DNA of 64,000 nt from Vibrio pomeroyi. Its GTDB lineage: Bacteria; Pseudomonadota; Gammaproteobacteria; Enterobacterales; Vibrionaceae. Below, piece after piece: positions 17,348 through 26,784 of the stretch (positions are counted from its first letter, which is position 1; each line of letters begins with the position of its first letter). The notes below the pieces were generated by a model. That model saw only the letters and a program-made list of their open reading frames with translations. It was not told where the DNA came from and made no database searches. The translations under genes were made by a program, and so were the position numbers. The stretch is taken from contig CP090854.1 in NCBI GenBank assembly GCA_041879425.1, forward strand, positions 558,001 through 622,000, given 5' to 3'.

Positions 17348-17752
17348 TTATCCACAGGACATGAACGTAATTAATTGAAATATTAATTTAGTGGATAAAT
17401 AAACAGGGGTTTGTGGTGGATAAAATGCTTGCCAAACAGGGGTTAAAATGAATCTTTCCATTAGCAGTGTGGATAAACACCGGAGTGGTTGATCTTTAAC
17501 CACGTTCTAATTTTAAAAGATCTTTTTCATTTCTCTTGTTTTTGGGAATTGATTTTTAGTTTTAAATGCCTGATTTTAAATGGATTTAAATTTAATTTAT
17601 AGATTTGTTGTTTTGGGTGTTGATGAATCTATGGATTAAAAAAAACGATTGCGGGTAATTCTTCACATAGTTATTCACAGAAAAGGTGAATAAATGTGGT
17701 CTATGTCTCACTATTGTGTGGGTAACTAAATTTTGAACAAAACTTATCCATA
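17348..17752. other. DnaA-box cluster between mutH and rppH (DARS2-like)
   Basis: Seven DnaA-box-like 9-mers lie in this AT-rich gap. Matches to TTATNCACA: 17348-17356 (+, TTATCCACA), 17468-17476 (-, TTATCCACA), 17671-17679 (+, TTATTCACA). One mismatch: 17390-17398 (-, TTATCCACT), 17415-17423 (-, TTATCCACC), 17685-17693 (-, TTATTCACC), 17744-17752 (+, TTATCCATA). In E. coli the DnaA-reactivating sequence DARS2 lies in this same mutH-ygdP(rppH) interval. Position plus box density support a DARS2 counterpart. The 568-base gap (17294-17861) has no other gene and also carries the mutH and rppH promoters. Confidence 0.75.
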
Positions 17753-17861
17753 TTCTTAGTTAATATTCATAAATATAGCGCTTATCACGTCACTAAATTT
17801 GCTCCGATTGGGGATATGTGGAAAAATCAGTGTAATTAAAAATTTAGATAGAGGTTGGCCA

Positions 17862-18380
17862 GTGATAGATGGCGATGGTTACCGATTAAATGTTGGTATT
17901 GTAATCTGTAACAACCATGGTCAGGTCTTCTGGGCTAAACGATACGGACAACATTCATGGCAATTTCCTCAAGGGGGAATAGATGAAGGTGAGACTCCGG
18001 AACAGGCAATGTACCGCGAGTTGTATGAAGAGGTTGGCCTTACTAAAAAGGATGTAAAGATCGTCGCGACAAGTCGTCATTGGTTACGCTATAAGCTACC
18101 CAAACGACTGGTTCGATGGGATTCGAAACCTGTCTGTATTGGACAAAAACAGAAGTGGTTCCTTTTGCGCTTAGATTGCGATGAATCGCGTATCAATATG
18201 CAGCGTGGAAGTACACCTGAGTTCGATGGTTGGCGTTGGGTGAGTTACTGGTACCCAGTTCGACAAGTTGTTTCTTTCAAGCGAGATGTTTACCGTCGAG
18301 CGATGAAAGAATTCGCATCTTTAGCAATGCCGTTTAAAGAGCGAAAAACAAAAGGAAAACGCAAATTGCGTAGAGGTTAA
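17862..18380 (+). CDS. rppH: RNA pyrophosphohydrolase RppH
   Basis: Nudix hydrolase that removes pyrophosphate from mRNA 5' ends and so triggers RNase E decay. The start is taken as the GTG at 17862 ([17 protein letters not shown]), which aligns with the E. coli N-terminus (MIDDDGYRPNVG) and follows AGAGG; it gives 172 residues. The Nudix box is complete, from [16 protein letters not shown] to LYEEVGL (about residues 38-60), and [13 protein letters not shown] and [14 protein letters not shown] are typical. The C-terminus is very basic ([11 protein letters not shown]). ptsP begins two bases after its stop, so they form an operon. Confidence 0.95.
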   Translation: MIDGDGYRLNVGIVICNNHGQVFWAKRYGQHSWQFPQGGIDEGETPEQAMYRELYEEVGLTKKDVKIVATSRHWLRYKLPKRLVRWDSKPVCIGQKQKWFLLRLDCDESRINMQRGSTPEFDGWRWVSYWYPVRQVVSFKRDVYRRAMKEFASLAMPFKERKTKGKRKLRRG

Positions 18381-18382
18381 GC

Positions 18383-20632
18383 ATGCTCAGTCAACTAAGG
18401 GAAATAGTTGAACACGTATCAAGAGTTGAAGATGTGTCGACGGCACTTGATATTTTAGTTAAAGAGACATGCAGTGCGATGCAGACGGAATGTTGCACCG
18501 TGTATTTAGCCAATAATGATATGCAGCGCCTTGAGTTGATGGCAACTCAAGGCCTGATCTTTGAAGGCAATAGTATCCACATTGGTTTTGACGAAGGTCT
18601 GGTTGGCCTTGTTAAGCGAAGTGCGGAACCTATCAACCTTGCACAGGCATCTGCTCACCCTGCTTATAAGTTTTTTCCAGAGCTTGGAGAAAACGTTTAT
18701 CACTCTTTTCTTGGTACTCCGATCATCCATCGCAAGCAAGTGCTTGGCGTATTGGTTATTCAGCAGAAATCCCCACGATTATTCAGTGAGATGGAAGAGT
18801 CCTTCCTTGTCACGCTCTCAGCACAGCTTGCGGTTATTGTGGCGCACGCCCAAACCCAAGGCCATTGGCTATTAGAGCAACAGAAGCTGCCTGCAACTAA
18901 AGGTATCGCTGCCTCATCGGGTGTTGCGATTGGTGATCTTTGGTGGGACAACACACAGCCTGAATTAACGGATGTGTACCCAGCATCGACACTCAACATC
19001 GAAAGAGAGCAAGAGTTGTTGGCGGTCGCGGTAGAGAAAGCCCTCAATGACTTTAAGCGCATGCGAAAGCGCTTAGACAGTGAAATCAATAAAGACGCAT
19101 TGGCGATCTTTGACCTGTTTACTCACTTACTCAACGATCCTATGTTGCGTAAGGATCTAAAGAGCCAGATTCAGAAAGGCGATAAAGCCGATTGGGCATT
19201 AAGACAAGTGGTTGAGAGTTACTCCAACCGCTTTGCTCGCATGTCTGATGTTTATCTTCGTGAGAGAGCGCAAGACATCCGAGAACTCGGACAAAGGCTG
19301 CTGTATTTCCTTCATAACTCTGAATACGAGCTACGCACCTTAGATAAACCTATCATTCTGGTGGTTCGTGAATTAACGGCCTCGGTATTAGCGTCGATTC
19401 CAAAAGAAAAGCTGTTGGCCGTGATTTCCTTGGAAGGGGCGGCGAACTCACACGCTGCGATCTTGTCTCGCGCTCTTGGTATTCCTTCGGTAATGGGGGT
19501 TAACCTCAACCTTGTTCAAGCGAATGGCAAGCAAGCGATTGTTGATGGGTATAGCGGTGAGATCTTTATTGAGCCGACGAAAAACCTGTTAAAAGAGTAT
19601 CAAGGGCTGATTCTTGAGGAGAGTGAGCTCTCTTCTATGGTCAACCGAGAATTGTATCTGCCAGCAAAAACGCAAGATGACCAGCAGGTCGAGATCTTAC
19701 TTAATGCGGGCTTGAGTGCCGATACCAATATTGCCATTAACCAAGGTGTTGATGGAGTAGGGCTGTACCGAACGGAAATCTCTTTCTTGTTGCAACAAAG
19801 GTTTCCCTCAGAGGACGAACAGTTCAAACAGTATCGTTCTGTACTAGCAAGTTATCCTAAGAAGCAAGTGGTGATGCGTACGCTCGATATCGGTGGTGAT
19901 AAGGCCTTACCTTATTTCCCTATTGAAGAGGACAATCCATTCCTTGGTTGGCGTGGTATTCGCTTTACGCTCGATCATCCTGACATCTTTATTATTCAGT
20001 TACGCGCTATGCTACGTGCGAGTTGTGAGAGCCACAACCTAAGTATTTTGCTACCGATGATCTCCGGTGCTCAAGAACTTGATGACGCGCTACAGTTGAT
20101 TGAGCAAGCCTATGATGAAGTGCACGAGCTTGATAACCGAGTGCGTATGCCACGAATTGGTATCATGATCGAAGTACCATCAATGCTTTATCTGCTGCCG
20201 CTGATTGCGGATAAGGTCGATTTTGTTTCTGTCGGTACCAATGACTTAACCCAATATTTATTGGCCGTTGATCGGAACAATTCACGAGTCTCCGATGTCT
20301 ATGAATCAATGCACCCTGCGGTGATCATGGCATTAAAACAAATTCATGATACTTGTAAGCAATATCAATTACCCGTGTGTATTTGTGGAGAATTAGCCGG
20401 TGATCCGATGGGCGCACTGTTACTGATTGGGTTGGGGTATCAGACGTTAAGTATGAATACCTCGAATGTAGCCCGAACCAAATATCTGATTCGTCAATCT
20501 AACTTGGGTGAATTACAGGATTTGGCAAATAAGGCACTTTCAAAACCGTATGGTAGTGACATCTATAGTATGATGCTGAACTATTTCGAAGAGCGTGAAT
20601 TTACAGGCTTCATTCGAGCAGGTAAAAAATAG
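18383..20632 (+). CDS. ptsP: Nitrogen-PTS enzyme I, PtsP (EI-Ntr)
   Basis: First phosphotransferase of the nitrogen-related PTS: takes phosphate from PEP and passes it to NPr. The 749-residue product has an N-terminal GAF domain (about 1-160), then the EI phosphohistidine domain with the active His near residue 357 in GAANSHAAILSRALG, then the PEP-binding barrel (VGLYRTEISFLL, GIRFTL, VSVGTNDLTQYLLAVDR, CGELAGDP). The GAF domain distinguishes it from sugar-PTS enzyme I. In E. coli that domain senses glutamine. It is translationally close to rppH (2-base gap) and to the TSUP gene (8-base gap). Confidence 0.95.
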   Translation: MLSQLREIVEHVSRVEDVSTALDILVKETCSAMQTECCTVYLANNDMQRLELMATQGLIFEGNSIHIGFDEGLVGLVKRSAEPINLAQASAHPAYKFFPELGENVYHSFLGTPIIHRKQVLGVLVIQQKSPRLFSEMEESFLVTLSAQLAVIVAHAQTQGHWLLEQQKLPATKGIAASSGVAIGDLWWDNTQPELTDVYPASTLNIEREQELLAVAVEKALNDFKRMRKRLDSEINKDALAIFDLFTHLLNDPMLRKDLKSQIQKGDKADWALRQVVESYSNRFARMSDVYLRERAQDIRELGQRLLYFLHNSEYELRTLDKPIILVVRELTASVLASIPKEKLLAVISLEGAANSHAAILSRALGIPSVMGVNLNLVQANGKQAIVDGYSGEIFIEPTKNLLKEYQGLILEESELSSMVNRELYLPAKTQDDQQVEILLNAGLSADTNIAINQGVDGVGLYRTEISFLLQQRFPSEDEQFKQYRSVLASYPKKQVVMRTLDIGGDKALPYFPIEEDNPFLGWRGIRFTLDHPDIFIIQLRAMLRASCESHNLSILLPMISGAQELDDALQLIEQAYDEVHELDNRVRMPRIGIMIEVPSMLYLLPLIADKVDFVSVGTNDLTQYLLAVDRNNSRVSDVYESMHPAVIMALKQIHDTCKQYQLPVCICGELAGDPMGALLLIGLGYQTLSMNTSNVARTKYLIRQSNLGELQDLANKALSKPYGSDIYSMMLNYFEEREFTGFIRAGKK

Positions 20633-20640
20633 GATTTAAC

Positions 20641-21432
20641 GTGTCATATGAACTGATAGGCTTGTTAGCAGGCCTTGGGGCTATTGTTGGTGTTTTAGCT
20701 GGCTTGCTAGGCATTGGTGGTGGTTTGCTGGTGGTTCCTGCCTTACTGTTTTTGCTTCCTAAAGCGGGCATACCTCAAGAGTTTGCAATGCAAATGGCAC
20801 TGGCTACGTCGCTATCTACCATTATTGTCACGTCGGGATCATCTGCGATTAACCACTTAAAATTGGGTAACGTGGATATTTTTGTCGTTAAGTGGTTAAT
20901 GCCAGGAGTGGTTGTCGGTGGTTTCCTCGGTTCTTTTGTAGCCGAAGTGATTCCGGCTCAGTATCTGCCAAAAGTATTCGGTATGATCGTGTTGGTGTTG
21001 GCTTTGCAAATGCTATTGTCGATTCGCTCTAAGAGTCAGAAGGCGATGCCAGGTTCCGCTAAAACCATGTTATGTGGCGGCGGTATTGGTTTGGTATCAA
21101 GCTTAGCGGGTATTGGTGGTGGGTCATTATCGGTGCCTTTCCTTAACCATCATGGTGTGGAAATGCGCAAAGCGGTTGGCTCATCATCGGTGTGTGGTTG
21201 TGTTATTGCGATCTCGGGAATGCTCGGTTTCATTTGGCATGGTTCTTCTGTCGATGATCTGCCTGCATTTAGCTTGGGCTATGTTTATCTTCCGGCTTTG
21301 ATTGCGATATCTTGTACTTCCGTTCTGACGACGCGAGTGGGTGCGAAGCTGGCTACTCAATTGCCAACCCCTGTGTTAAAGAAATTCTTTGCAGTATTTT
21401 TAATGTTTATAGCAGCCACTATGCTGCTGTAG
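20641..21432 (+). CDS. TSUP-family (TauE/SafE) membrane transporter
   Basis: Inner-membrane protein of 263 residues with about eight hydrophobic segments and the family's two internal glycine-rich repeats: LAGLLGIGGGLLVVPALL (about 20-37) and LAGIGGGSLSVPFLNHHG (about 155-172). TSUP proteins export or import sulfur-containing organic anions; the substrate cannot be told. The start is a GTG at 20641, eight bases after ptsP, so it is probably co-transcribed. It precedes lgt in the same direction. Confidence 0.88.
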   Translation: MSYELIGLLAGLGAIVGVLAGLLGIGGGLLVVPALLFLLPKAGIPQEFAMQMALATSLSTIIVTSGSSAINHLKLGNVDIFVVKWLMPGVVVGGFLGSFVAEVIPAQYLPKVFGMIVLVLALQMLLSIRSKSQKAMPGSAKTMLCGGGIGLVSSLAGIGGGSLSVPFLNHHGVEMRKAVGSSSVCGCVIAISGMLGFIWHGSSVDDLPAFSLGYVYLPALIAISCTSVLTTRVGAKLATQLPTPVLKKFFAVFLMFIAATMLL

Positions 21433-21488
21433 TGTCTTTTCTGTTAGCTGTGAGCTAACCGTTGATCAATTTAGATAGAGAGCCAAGT

Positions 21489-22310
21489 ATGTCTCAGGGT
21501 TTTATCGAATTCCCAAATATCGATCCTGTTCTTATTGAACTAGGACCAATCTCAGTTCGTTGGTACGGCTTAATGTACCTCGTCGGTTTTATGTTTGCTC
21601 TTTGGTTAGCAAATCGCCGAGCTGATCAGCCAGGTAGTGGTTGGACTCGTGAGCAAGTATCAGATTTACTGTTTGCTGGCTTTCTAGGTGTGGTTCTTGG
21701 TGGGCGTATTGGCTACGTACTTTTCTACAACTTTGACCTTTTCTTAGCAGACCCACTTTACCTATTTAAAGTATGGACTGGCGGCATGTCTTTCCATGGT
21801 GGTTTGCTTGGTGTTATCACCGCAATGTTTTGGTATGCGAAAAAGAACGGTCGCACCTTCTTTGGCGTAGCAGACATGATTGCGCCATTAGTACCATTTG
21901 GTTTAGGTATGGGTCGTTTAGGCAACTTCATGAACAGTGAGCTATGGGGCCGTGTGACAGATGTGCCATGGGCTATCGTGTTCCCAAATGGTGGTCCACT
22001 TCCTCGTCACCCGTCTCAGCTTTATGAAATGGCGCTTGAAGGTATTGTTCTGTTCTTCATCTTGAACTGGTTTATTAAAAAGCCGCGCCCTCTTGGTTCT
22101 GTATCAGGATTATTCCTAGCAGGATATGGTACATTCCGTTTCTTAGTAGAATACGTACGTGAACCAGATGCTCATCTAGGCTTGTTCGGCGGATTTATCT
22201 CGATGGGACAAATCCTGTCACTGCCAATGGTTATCATCGGTGTGCTGATGATGGTTTGGGCATACAAACGCGGTCACTACAAAGACGAATTACCACAACA
22301 AACGAAGTAA
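21489..22310 (+). CDS. lgt: Prolipoprotein diacylglyceryl transferase
   Basis: Attaches diacylglycerol from phosphatidylglycerol to the lipobox cysteine of prolipoproteins, the first step of lipoprotein maturation. The ATG at 21489 ([14 protein letters not shown]) aligns with known Lgt proteins; an upstream in-frame ATG at 21462 is less likely. It has 273 residues and about seven membrane segments. The Lgt signature [11 protein letters not shown] and the conserved [17 protein letters not shown] are present. lspA, acting two steps later, is elsewhere in the window. thyA follows after nine bases, the same pair as in E. coli. Confidence 0.95.
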   Translation: MSQGFIEFPNIDPVLIELGPISVRWYGLMYLVGFMFALWLANRRADQPGSGWTREQVSDLLFAGFLGVVLGGRIGYVLFYNFDLFLADPLYLFKVWTGGMSFHGGLLGVITAMFWYAKKNGRTFFGVADMIAPLVPFGLGMGRLGNFMNSELWGRVTDVPWAIVFPNGGPLPRHPSQLYEMALEGIVLFFILNWFIKKPRPLGSVSGLFLAGYGTFRFLVEYVREPDAHLGLFGGFISMGQILSLPMVIIGVLMMVWAYKRGHYKDELPQQTK

Positions 22311-22319
22311 GGAATTGGT

Positions 22320-23171
22320 GTGAAACAGTATTTAGATCTCTGTCAGCGTATCGTTGATGACGGTACTTGGATTGAAAATGGACGCACGGGCAAGCGTTGC
22401 CTAACCGTGATCAATGCTGACCTGGAATATGATGTTGGTAATAACCAGTTCCCTCTAGTAACCACACGCAAAAGTTTCTGGAAAGCGGCGGTTGCTGAAC
22501 TGCTTGGCTACATTCGTGGTTACGACAATGCTGAAGACTTCCGTAAACTAGGCACAAAAACTTGGGATGCGAACTCTAACCTGAACGAAGCATGGCTGAA
22601 CAATCCTTACCGTAAGGGTGAAGATGATATGGGCCGTGTTTATGGTGTTCAAGGTCGTGCATGGGCAAAACCTGATGGTGGTCATATCGACCAACTGAAG
22701 AAGATTGTGGATGATTTAACGAACGGTATCGATGACCGTGGTGAGATCTTAAACTTCTACAACCCAGGCGAGTTCCATATGGGTTGCTTACGTCCGTGTA
22801 TGTACAGCCACCACTTCTCTCTACTTGGTGATACTCTGTACCTAAACAGCACTCAACGCTCTTGTGACGTACCGCTAGGCCTGAACTTCAACATGGTTCA
22901 AGTGTATGTGTTCCTAGCAATCATGGCGCAAATCACTGGCAAGAAAGCTGGCGTGGCTTACCACAAGCTAGTTAATGCTCATATTTATGAAGATCAATTA
23001 GCACCAATGCGTGATATTCAGTTGAAGCGTGAGCCTCTAGCTGGCCCAACATTCCATATCAATCCTGAGATTAAGTCTTTAGAAGATTTGGAAACGTGGG
23101 TAACGATGGATGACTTCTGGGTTGAAGGCTACGAATGTCATGAGGCAATTAAATACCCGTTCTCGGTTTAA
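22320..23171 (+). CDS. thyA: Thymidylate synthase
   Basis: Converts dUMP to dTMP with methylene-tetrahydrofolate. It has 283 residues, longer than the 264 of E. coli but usual for Vibrio. The catalytic cysteine is C160 in RPCMYSH; the dUMP-phosphate loop is [16 protein letters not shown]; the C-terminus ends in YPFSV. The start is a GTG at 22320, with GGAATTG upstream. The segment around [14 protein letters not shown] differs from the usual PPCH context, placing it in the divergent branch of ThyA. Confidence 0.94.
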   Translation: MKQYLDLCQRIVDDGTWIENGRTGKRCLTVINADLEYDVGNNQFPLVTTRKSFWKAAVAELLGYIRGYDNAEDFRKLGTKTWDANSNLNEAWLNNPYRKGEDDMGRVYGVQGRAWAKPDGGHIDQLKKIVDDLTNGIDDRGEILNFYNPGEFHMGCLRPCMYSHHFSLLGDTLYLNSTQRSCDVPLGLNFNMVQVYVFLAIMAQITGKKAGVAYHKLVNAHIYEDQLAPMRDIQLKREPLAGPTFHINPEIKSLEDLETWVTMDDFWVEGYECHEAIKYPFSV

Positions 23172-23193
23172 TCAAACCCTTTTTGTTTGATTG

Positions 23194-23221
23194 AAAGGCT
23201 GCTACTGTGCAGCCTTTTTTT
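23194..23221 (+). terminator. thyA terminator
   Basis: Stem AGGCTGC (23196-23202) with GCAGCCT (23209-23215), then a T-run to 23221. A second short stem ATCAAAC...GTTTGAT lies just upstream. Confidence 0.88.
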
Positions 23222-23296
23222 ATTTGCAATGCTTGGCTTGCTTACTATTTATAAAACCAATAATCTTGTGGGGTCTTTTCTAACTACAGAACAGCT

Positions 23297-24691
23297 ATGA
23301 CTCGCTCGCATTGCTTCCTATTGCAACACGACTTTCCTATTTCTTTTTACCCTGAGAAGAATCAGTTGGTGATTGATAGTGAAGAGATTCATTTAGAGCC
23401 ATTGCAAGCAAAGCTGCTCAGCTATTTCATCGAAAAGCGTGGGCTGGTGGTGAGTACGCAACAGATCGCTACCGATGTGTGGCAAAGAACTCACGTATCC
23501 GACAACTTGGTCAGACAGGTCATCAGTTTGTTGCGCAGTCAACTTCAGGATAAGTCTCGTCCGTATCGGATTATTCAGACGATACCTAAACAAGGTTATC
23601 TGTTTGATATTGAAGTGACTCAGCCGAGCGTTAAACTTATGTCTGCCGAAAAGACTTCTCTATCTGCGACTGCAACTCTCGCTCCTTATTACAAAAAGAA
23701 AATCATCACCCTCACCGTAACCGCAGTATTAGCGGTTGGCGTAACTGCAGCTTGGGTATGGAACAATGACTTCCAAACTAATGACCCTATGGTTATTACT
23801 ACACGCCAGGCTGATGTGATTCCCGTTTATATCCATGACATCACCCTCGATTCGGCGAACAATTATGAGATGTCGGAAAGTGTCTATAATTATCTTTTCT
23901 ACGGGTTGAACTCAGCTAAAAATCTATCAGGTTACCACTTCTCTCAGCTATCTAAACAGGGCAGGCAATCACTTGCCAACAACGGTGTCGAACTCAAAAG
24001 TTGGCTCAAGAAAAAGGATGGGGATTATGTACTGAGTGTACTGGTACAAAACAACAGTCACCCTAACCAAAGCCAAAAAGTAGAAAAGAGCTTTAGCCAA
24101 GATAATTTCTTTGATGCCATTGGGGATGTCATCCTTGAGATTAAAGCATTTATTGCACCTACGGGGTCTGAGTATGGCGTAGCGAGTCATCGAGTGACCT
24201 CTATTGAGAGCTACGATGATTGGAGTGTTATCTCTGAGGGGATATCGCTTTTTTACCAAGGCAAAGGTGGTCAGCCATTTGAAGACATAGCGGTTCAGTT
24301 GGATGCGATTCAACAGCAAGGACGAGACAACTATCTGGTCAATGCCTTACTTTCGTATTCGGAGTCTTTAGCTTATTTACAAAACAGTGAGCAAGAAGAT
24401 CGCGAACGCGCTCTGCAATTGGCAAAGCAAGCCTTTGAGATGAATCCACGTTGTGATATTGCCAATCTTACTCTGGGACTAGCATTGTTAATCAACCAAC
24501 ATGCTAACCAAGCTTTCCCTTACCTTTCCTATGCTGCTGAAAGCACACCGAGCCCAATCAGTTTTTATCTGCTTAGTGTGGCTGACAAGCTGTCGGACAA
24601 CCCAAAAGGCTCGCAATACAACTACCAGCGCTATACTGACGTAAAAAAAGAGCACACAGGTCAACTATTTGATCTTATTGAATCTTTATAA
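23297..24691 (+). CDS. ToxR/CadC-like membrane-bound transcription regulator
   Basis: A 464-residue protein with an N-terminal OmpR-type winged helix (about 10-110; VVSTQQIATDVWQRTHVSDN, VRQVISLLRSQL, and wing GYLFDI), one membrane span (about 136-154; IITLTVTAVLAVGVTAAWVW) and a periplasmic domain of about 300 residues. The far C-terminus (ALQLAKQAFEMNPRCDIANLTLGLALL) looks TPR-like. This is the CadC/ToxR layout, in which a periplasmic sensor controls a cytoplasmic DNA-binding domain. It is not toxR itself. Ligand and targets are unknown; the membrane protein at 24909 is the nearest candidate target. Confidence 0.82.
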   Translation: MTRSHCFLLQHDFPISFYPEKNQLVIDSEEIHLEPLQAKLLSYFIEKRGLVVSTQQIATDVWQRTHVSDNLVRQVISLLRSQLQDKSRPYRIIQTIPKQGYLFDIEVTQPSVKLMSAEKTSLSATATLAPYYKKKIITLTVTAVLAVGVTAAWVWNNDFQTNDPMVITTRQADVIPVYIHDITLDSANNYEMSESVYNYLFYGLNSAKNLSGYHFSQLSKQGRQSLANNGVELKSWLKKKDGDYVLSVLVQNNSHPNQSQKVEKSFSQDNFFDAIGDVILEIKAFIAPTGSEYGVASHRVTSIESYDDWSVISEGISLFYQGKGGQPFEDIAVQLDAIQQQGRDNYLVNALLSYSESLAYLQNSEQEDRERALQLAKQAFEMNPRCDIANLTLGLALLINQHANQAFPYLSYAAESTPSPISFYLLSVADKLSDNPKGSQYNYQRYTDVKKEHTGQLFDLIESL

Positions 24692-24908
24692 AAAACAAAC
24701 CTTTCCTAAACCGTGAAATACGCTTTCAAGTGAACGTGTTTCGTGAGAGCTGATTGCAACGGTATTTCTATAAGACTCACTTGTACCAGCTAGCTTTTCA
24801 ACATGTTTGATTATTGTTTGGACTCAGGCTCGATTGCCTTGCATCAAGCGTAAAAACATCGACTTCCACATACTGGTCACCAAATCATTCATTATTTGGG
24901 ATAAACAC

Positions 24909-25385
24909 ATGTTGAAGAAGTTTGCTTTTCAGATCATTCCTATTCAGATCTTCTTATTCGTATTTTGGTTCAAAAATGGCTTTATCGATAAAGTGATGGG
25001 CGTGCTACTTGGCTTTATCACGCCAGATACTGCCTATGCGGGAGATACCTGGGTAGGCTGGAAAGGCTATATTGTCGGCACCTGGGACAAGAGCCAAGTC
25101 GGTCATGTTTTACTGAGCCCAACGTTCGACTTTATGTTTCCGATTCTAATTGCTTTGCAATGTGTGCCGTTTTTATTGGTTATTCGCTCGGTACTTGGTG
25201 GTGAGTTCATGGTTGGTAAAGAGCGTCCTTGGTTGCTATATGCCGCCTTTGCTTCTCTGTTTGTGACGGCTTGTATGGCTTTCACTCAAACTATCACTGG
25301 CGCAAGCGATGGACAGTATTTATGGCAATTTATCGGCTTTGGCATGGTCGCTATTATGTACTTGCGTAATGAGGAAGGTAAATAG
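24909..25385 (+). CDS. Hypothetical inner-membrane protein
   Basis: A 158-residue protein with about four hydrophobic segments (near 5-35, 70-93, 105-125 and 137-152), separated by a glycine/tryptophan-rich stretch, YAGDTWVGWKGYIVGTW. I do not recognise a family. The ATG at 24909 is chosen because the longer frame from 24807 starts with a non-hydrophobic stretch without a ribosome site. It follows the ToxR-like regulator in the same direction after 217 bases and is followed by the large palindromic repeat. Confidence 0.6.
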   Translation: MLKKFAFQIIPIQIFLFVFWFKNGFIDKVMGVLLGFITPDTAYAGDTWVGWKGYIVGTWDKSQVGHVLLSPTFDFMFPILIALQCVPFLLVIRSVLGGEFMVGKERPWLLYAAFASLFVTACMAFTQTITGASDGQYLWQFIGFGMVAIMYLRNEEGK

Positions 25386-25392
25386 GGTAGCT

Positions 25393-25562
25393 AGATACGA
25401 GTAAACGGGATTCGAGATACGAAGAGCAAAGCCTCCGTCATTCCCTAGACCGACGAAGGAGGGAGTAGGGAATCTCTTTAGTGGTGCGTTCGTGAGATTC
25501 CCTATCACGCTCGTTCCTCGCTGTAGGGAATGACGGGAAACGGACTTTCGTTACTCGTATCT
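25393..25562. repeat. Nested palindromic intergenic repeat (170 bp)
   Basis: Three concentric inverted pairs: AGATACGAGTAA (25393-25404) with TTACTCGTATCT (25551-25562); CGTCATTCCCTA (25436-25447) with TAGGGAATGACG (25524-25535); TAGGGAATCTC (25466-25476) with GAGATTCCCTA (25494-25504). The core TAGGGAAT occurs four times in alternating orientation, so alternative cruciforms are possible. It codes for nothing and resembles a dispersed MITE-like or BIME-like unit. Confidence 0.75.
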
Positions 25563-25583
25563 CTCATCTGCTGTACAGAAAAG

Positions 25584-25615
25584 AAAAAGCCCGCAACCTA
25601 GGTTGCGGGCTTTGT
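25584..25615 (-). terminator. nptA terminator
   Basis: Thirteen-bp stem AAAGCCCGCAACC (25586-25598) with its complement 25601-25613, TA loop, and five A's on the plus strand at 25584-25588, giving a U-run for leftward transcription of nptA. Confidence 0.88.
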
Positions 25616-25638
25616 TATAAGCGATGTTTGTTTTGCTG

Positions 25639-26784
25639 TTAAGCAGTAAGAGCTAACACGCTACCAGGCAGTACAAGGAATACCGCAACAAGGTAACCAG
25701 CCACTACAGCTTTATTCTTCACAGCCATGTCTGAAATCAAGTCAGCTGCTTTAACTGGTAGTTCACGTAGGAACGGAATACCGAAGATGAATACCGTTGC
25801 CATGATGTTGAACACCAAGTGTACTAGAGCAATCTGTAGTGCGAATACTGCGAATTCACCAGATACTGCTGTTGCTGCAAGTAGAGCGGTAATACATGTA
25901 CCGATGTTTGCGCCCAAAGTGAATGGGTAAACGTCACGTACTTTAAGAACACCTGAACCTACTAGCGGAACCATTAAGCTTGTTGTCGTTGAAGAAGACT
26001 GAACAAGGATAGTAACGATAGAGCCAGAAGCGATACCGTGGATTGGACCACGACCGATTGCGTTCTTTAGAATCTCACGAGCACGGCCAACCATTAGGCT
26101 CTTCATTAGCTTACCCATTACTGTGATAGCTACGAAGATAGTTGCGATACCAAGAACGATAAGCATGATGCCGCCAACAGTGTCGCCAAATGTTGATAGT
26201 GGCTCTTTAATCGCGCTTACTACAGGTTTAGTGATTGGCTTGATGAAGTTAAGACCCTTCATGCTCATATCACCTGTTGCTAGCATTGGAGACACTAACC
26301 AGTGAGAAATCTTCTCTAGAATACCAAACGCCATCTCTAGTGGTAGGAAGATAGCAACGGCTAATAAGTTAAAGAAGTCGTGAATGGTCGCACTTGCGAA
26401 TGCACGCTTGAACTCTTCTTTACAACGAACATGACCAAGACTAACTAGCGTATTGGTTACCGTAGTACCAATGTTTGCACCCATGATCATAGGGATTGCT
26501 AGCTCAACAGGTAAACCACCTGCCACAAGGCCAACGATAATTGAAGTAACTGTACTTGATGACTGAATAAGTGCTGTTGCCACTAAACCAATCATTAAGC
26601 CTGCAACTGGGTGTGAAGCAAATTCGAAAAGAACCTTTGCTTGCTCGCCTGTTGCCCATTTGAAGCCTGTACCAACCATTGAAACTGAAAGTAATAGTAG
26701 GTAAAGCATGAATGCCAAGTTAGCCCAGCGTAGCCAACGAGTTGTGCTCGAGATAGGCGCTGCTGCAGTAGTAGCTTGGTTCAT
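25639..26784 (-). CDS. nptA: Na+/phosphate cotransporter NptA
   Basis: Na/Pi cotransporter of the NptA/PhoU-less type II family (381 residues), homologous to the V. cholerae NptA that imports phosphate. The two inverted repeats each carry the hallmark QSSS motif (ALIQSSSTVTSIIVG about residue 73, and ILVQSSSTTTSLMVP about 259) and a GANIGT motif (MIMGANIGTTVTN; FTLGANIGTCITA). About eight to nine membrane segments. It lies divergent from nhaR, as in V. cholerae. The start is the ATG at 26784. No Pho box was recognised upstream. Confidence 0.92.
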   Translation of the reverse strand: MNQATTAAAPISSTTRWLRWANLAFMLYLLLLSVSMVGTGFKWATGEQAKVLFEFASHPVAGLMIGLVATALIQSSSTVTSIIVGLVAGGLPVELAIPMIMGANIGTTVTNTLVSLGHVRCKEEFKRAFASATIHDFFNLLAVAIFLPLEMAFGILEKISHWLVSPMLATGDMSMKGLNFIKPITKPVVSAIKEPLSTFGDTVGGIMLIVLGIATIFVAITVMGKLMKSLMVGRAREILKNAIGRGPIHGIASGSIVTILVQSSSTTTSLMVPLVGSGVLKVRDVYPFTLGANIGTCITALLAATAVSGEFAVFALQIALVHLVFNIMATVFIFGIPFLRELPVKAADLISDMAVKNKAVVAGYLVAVFLVLPGSVLALTA

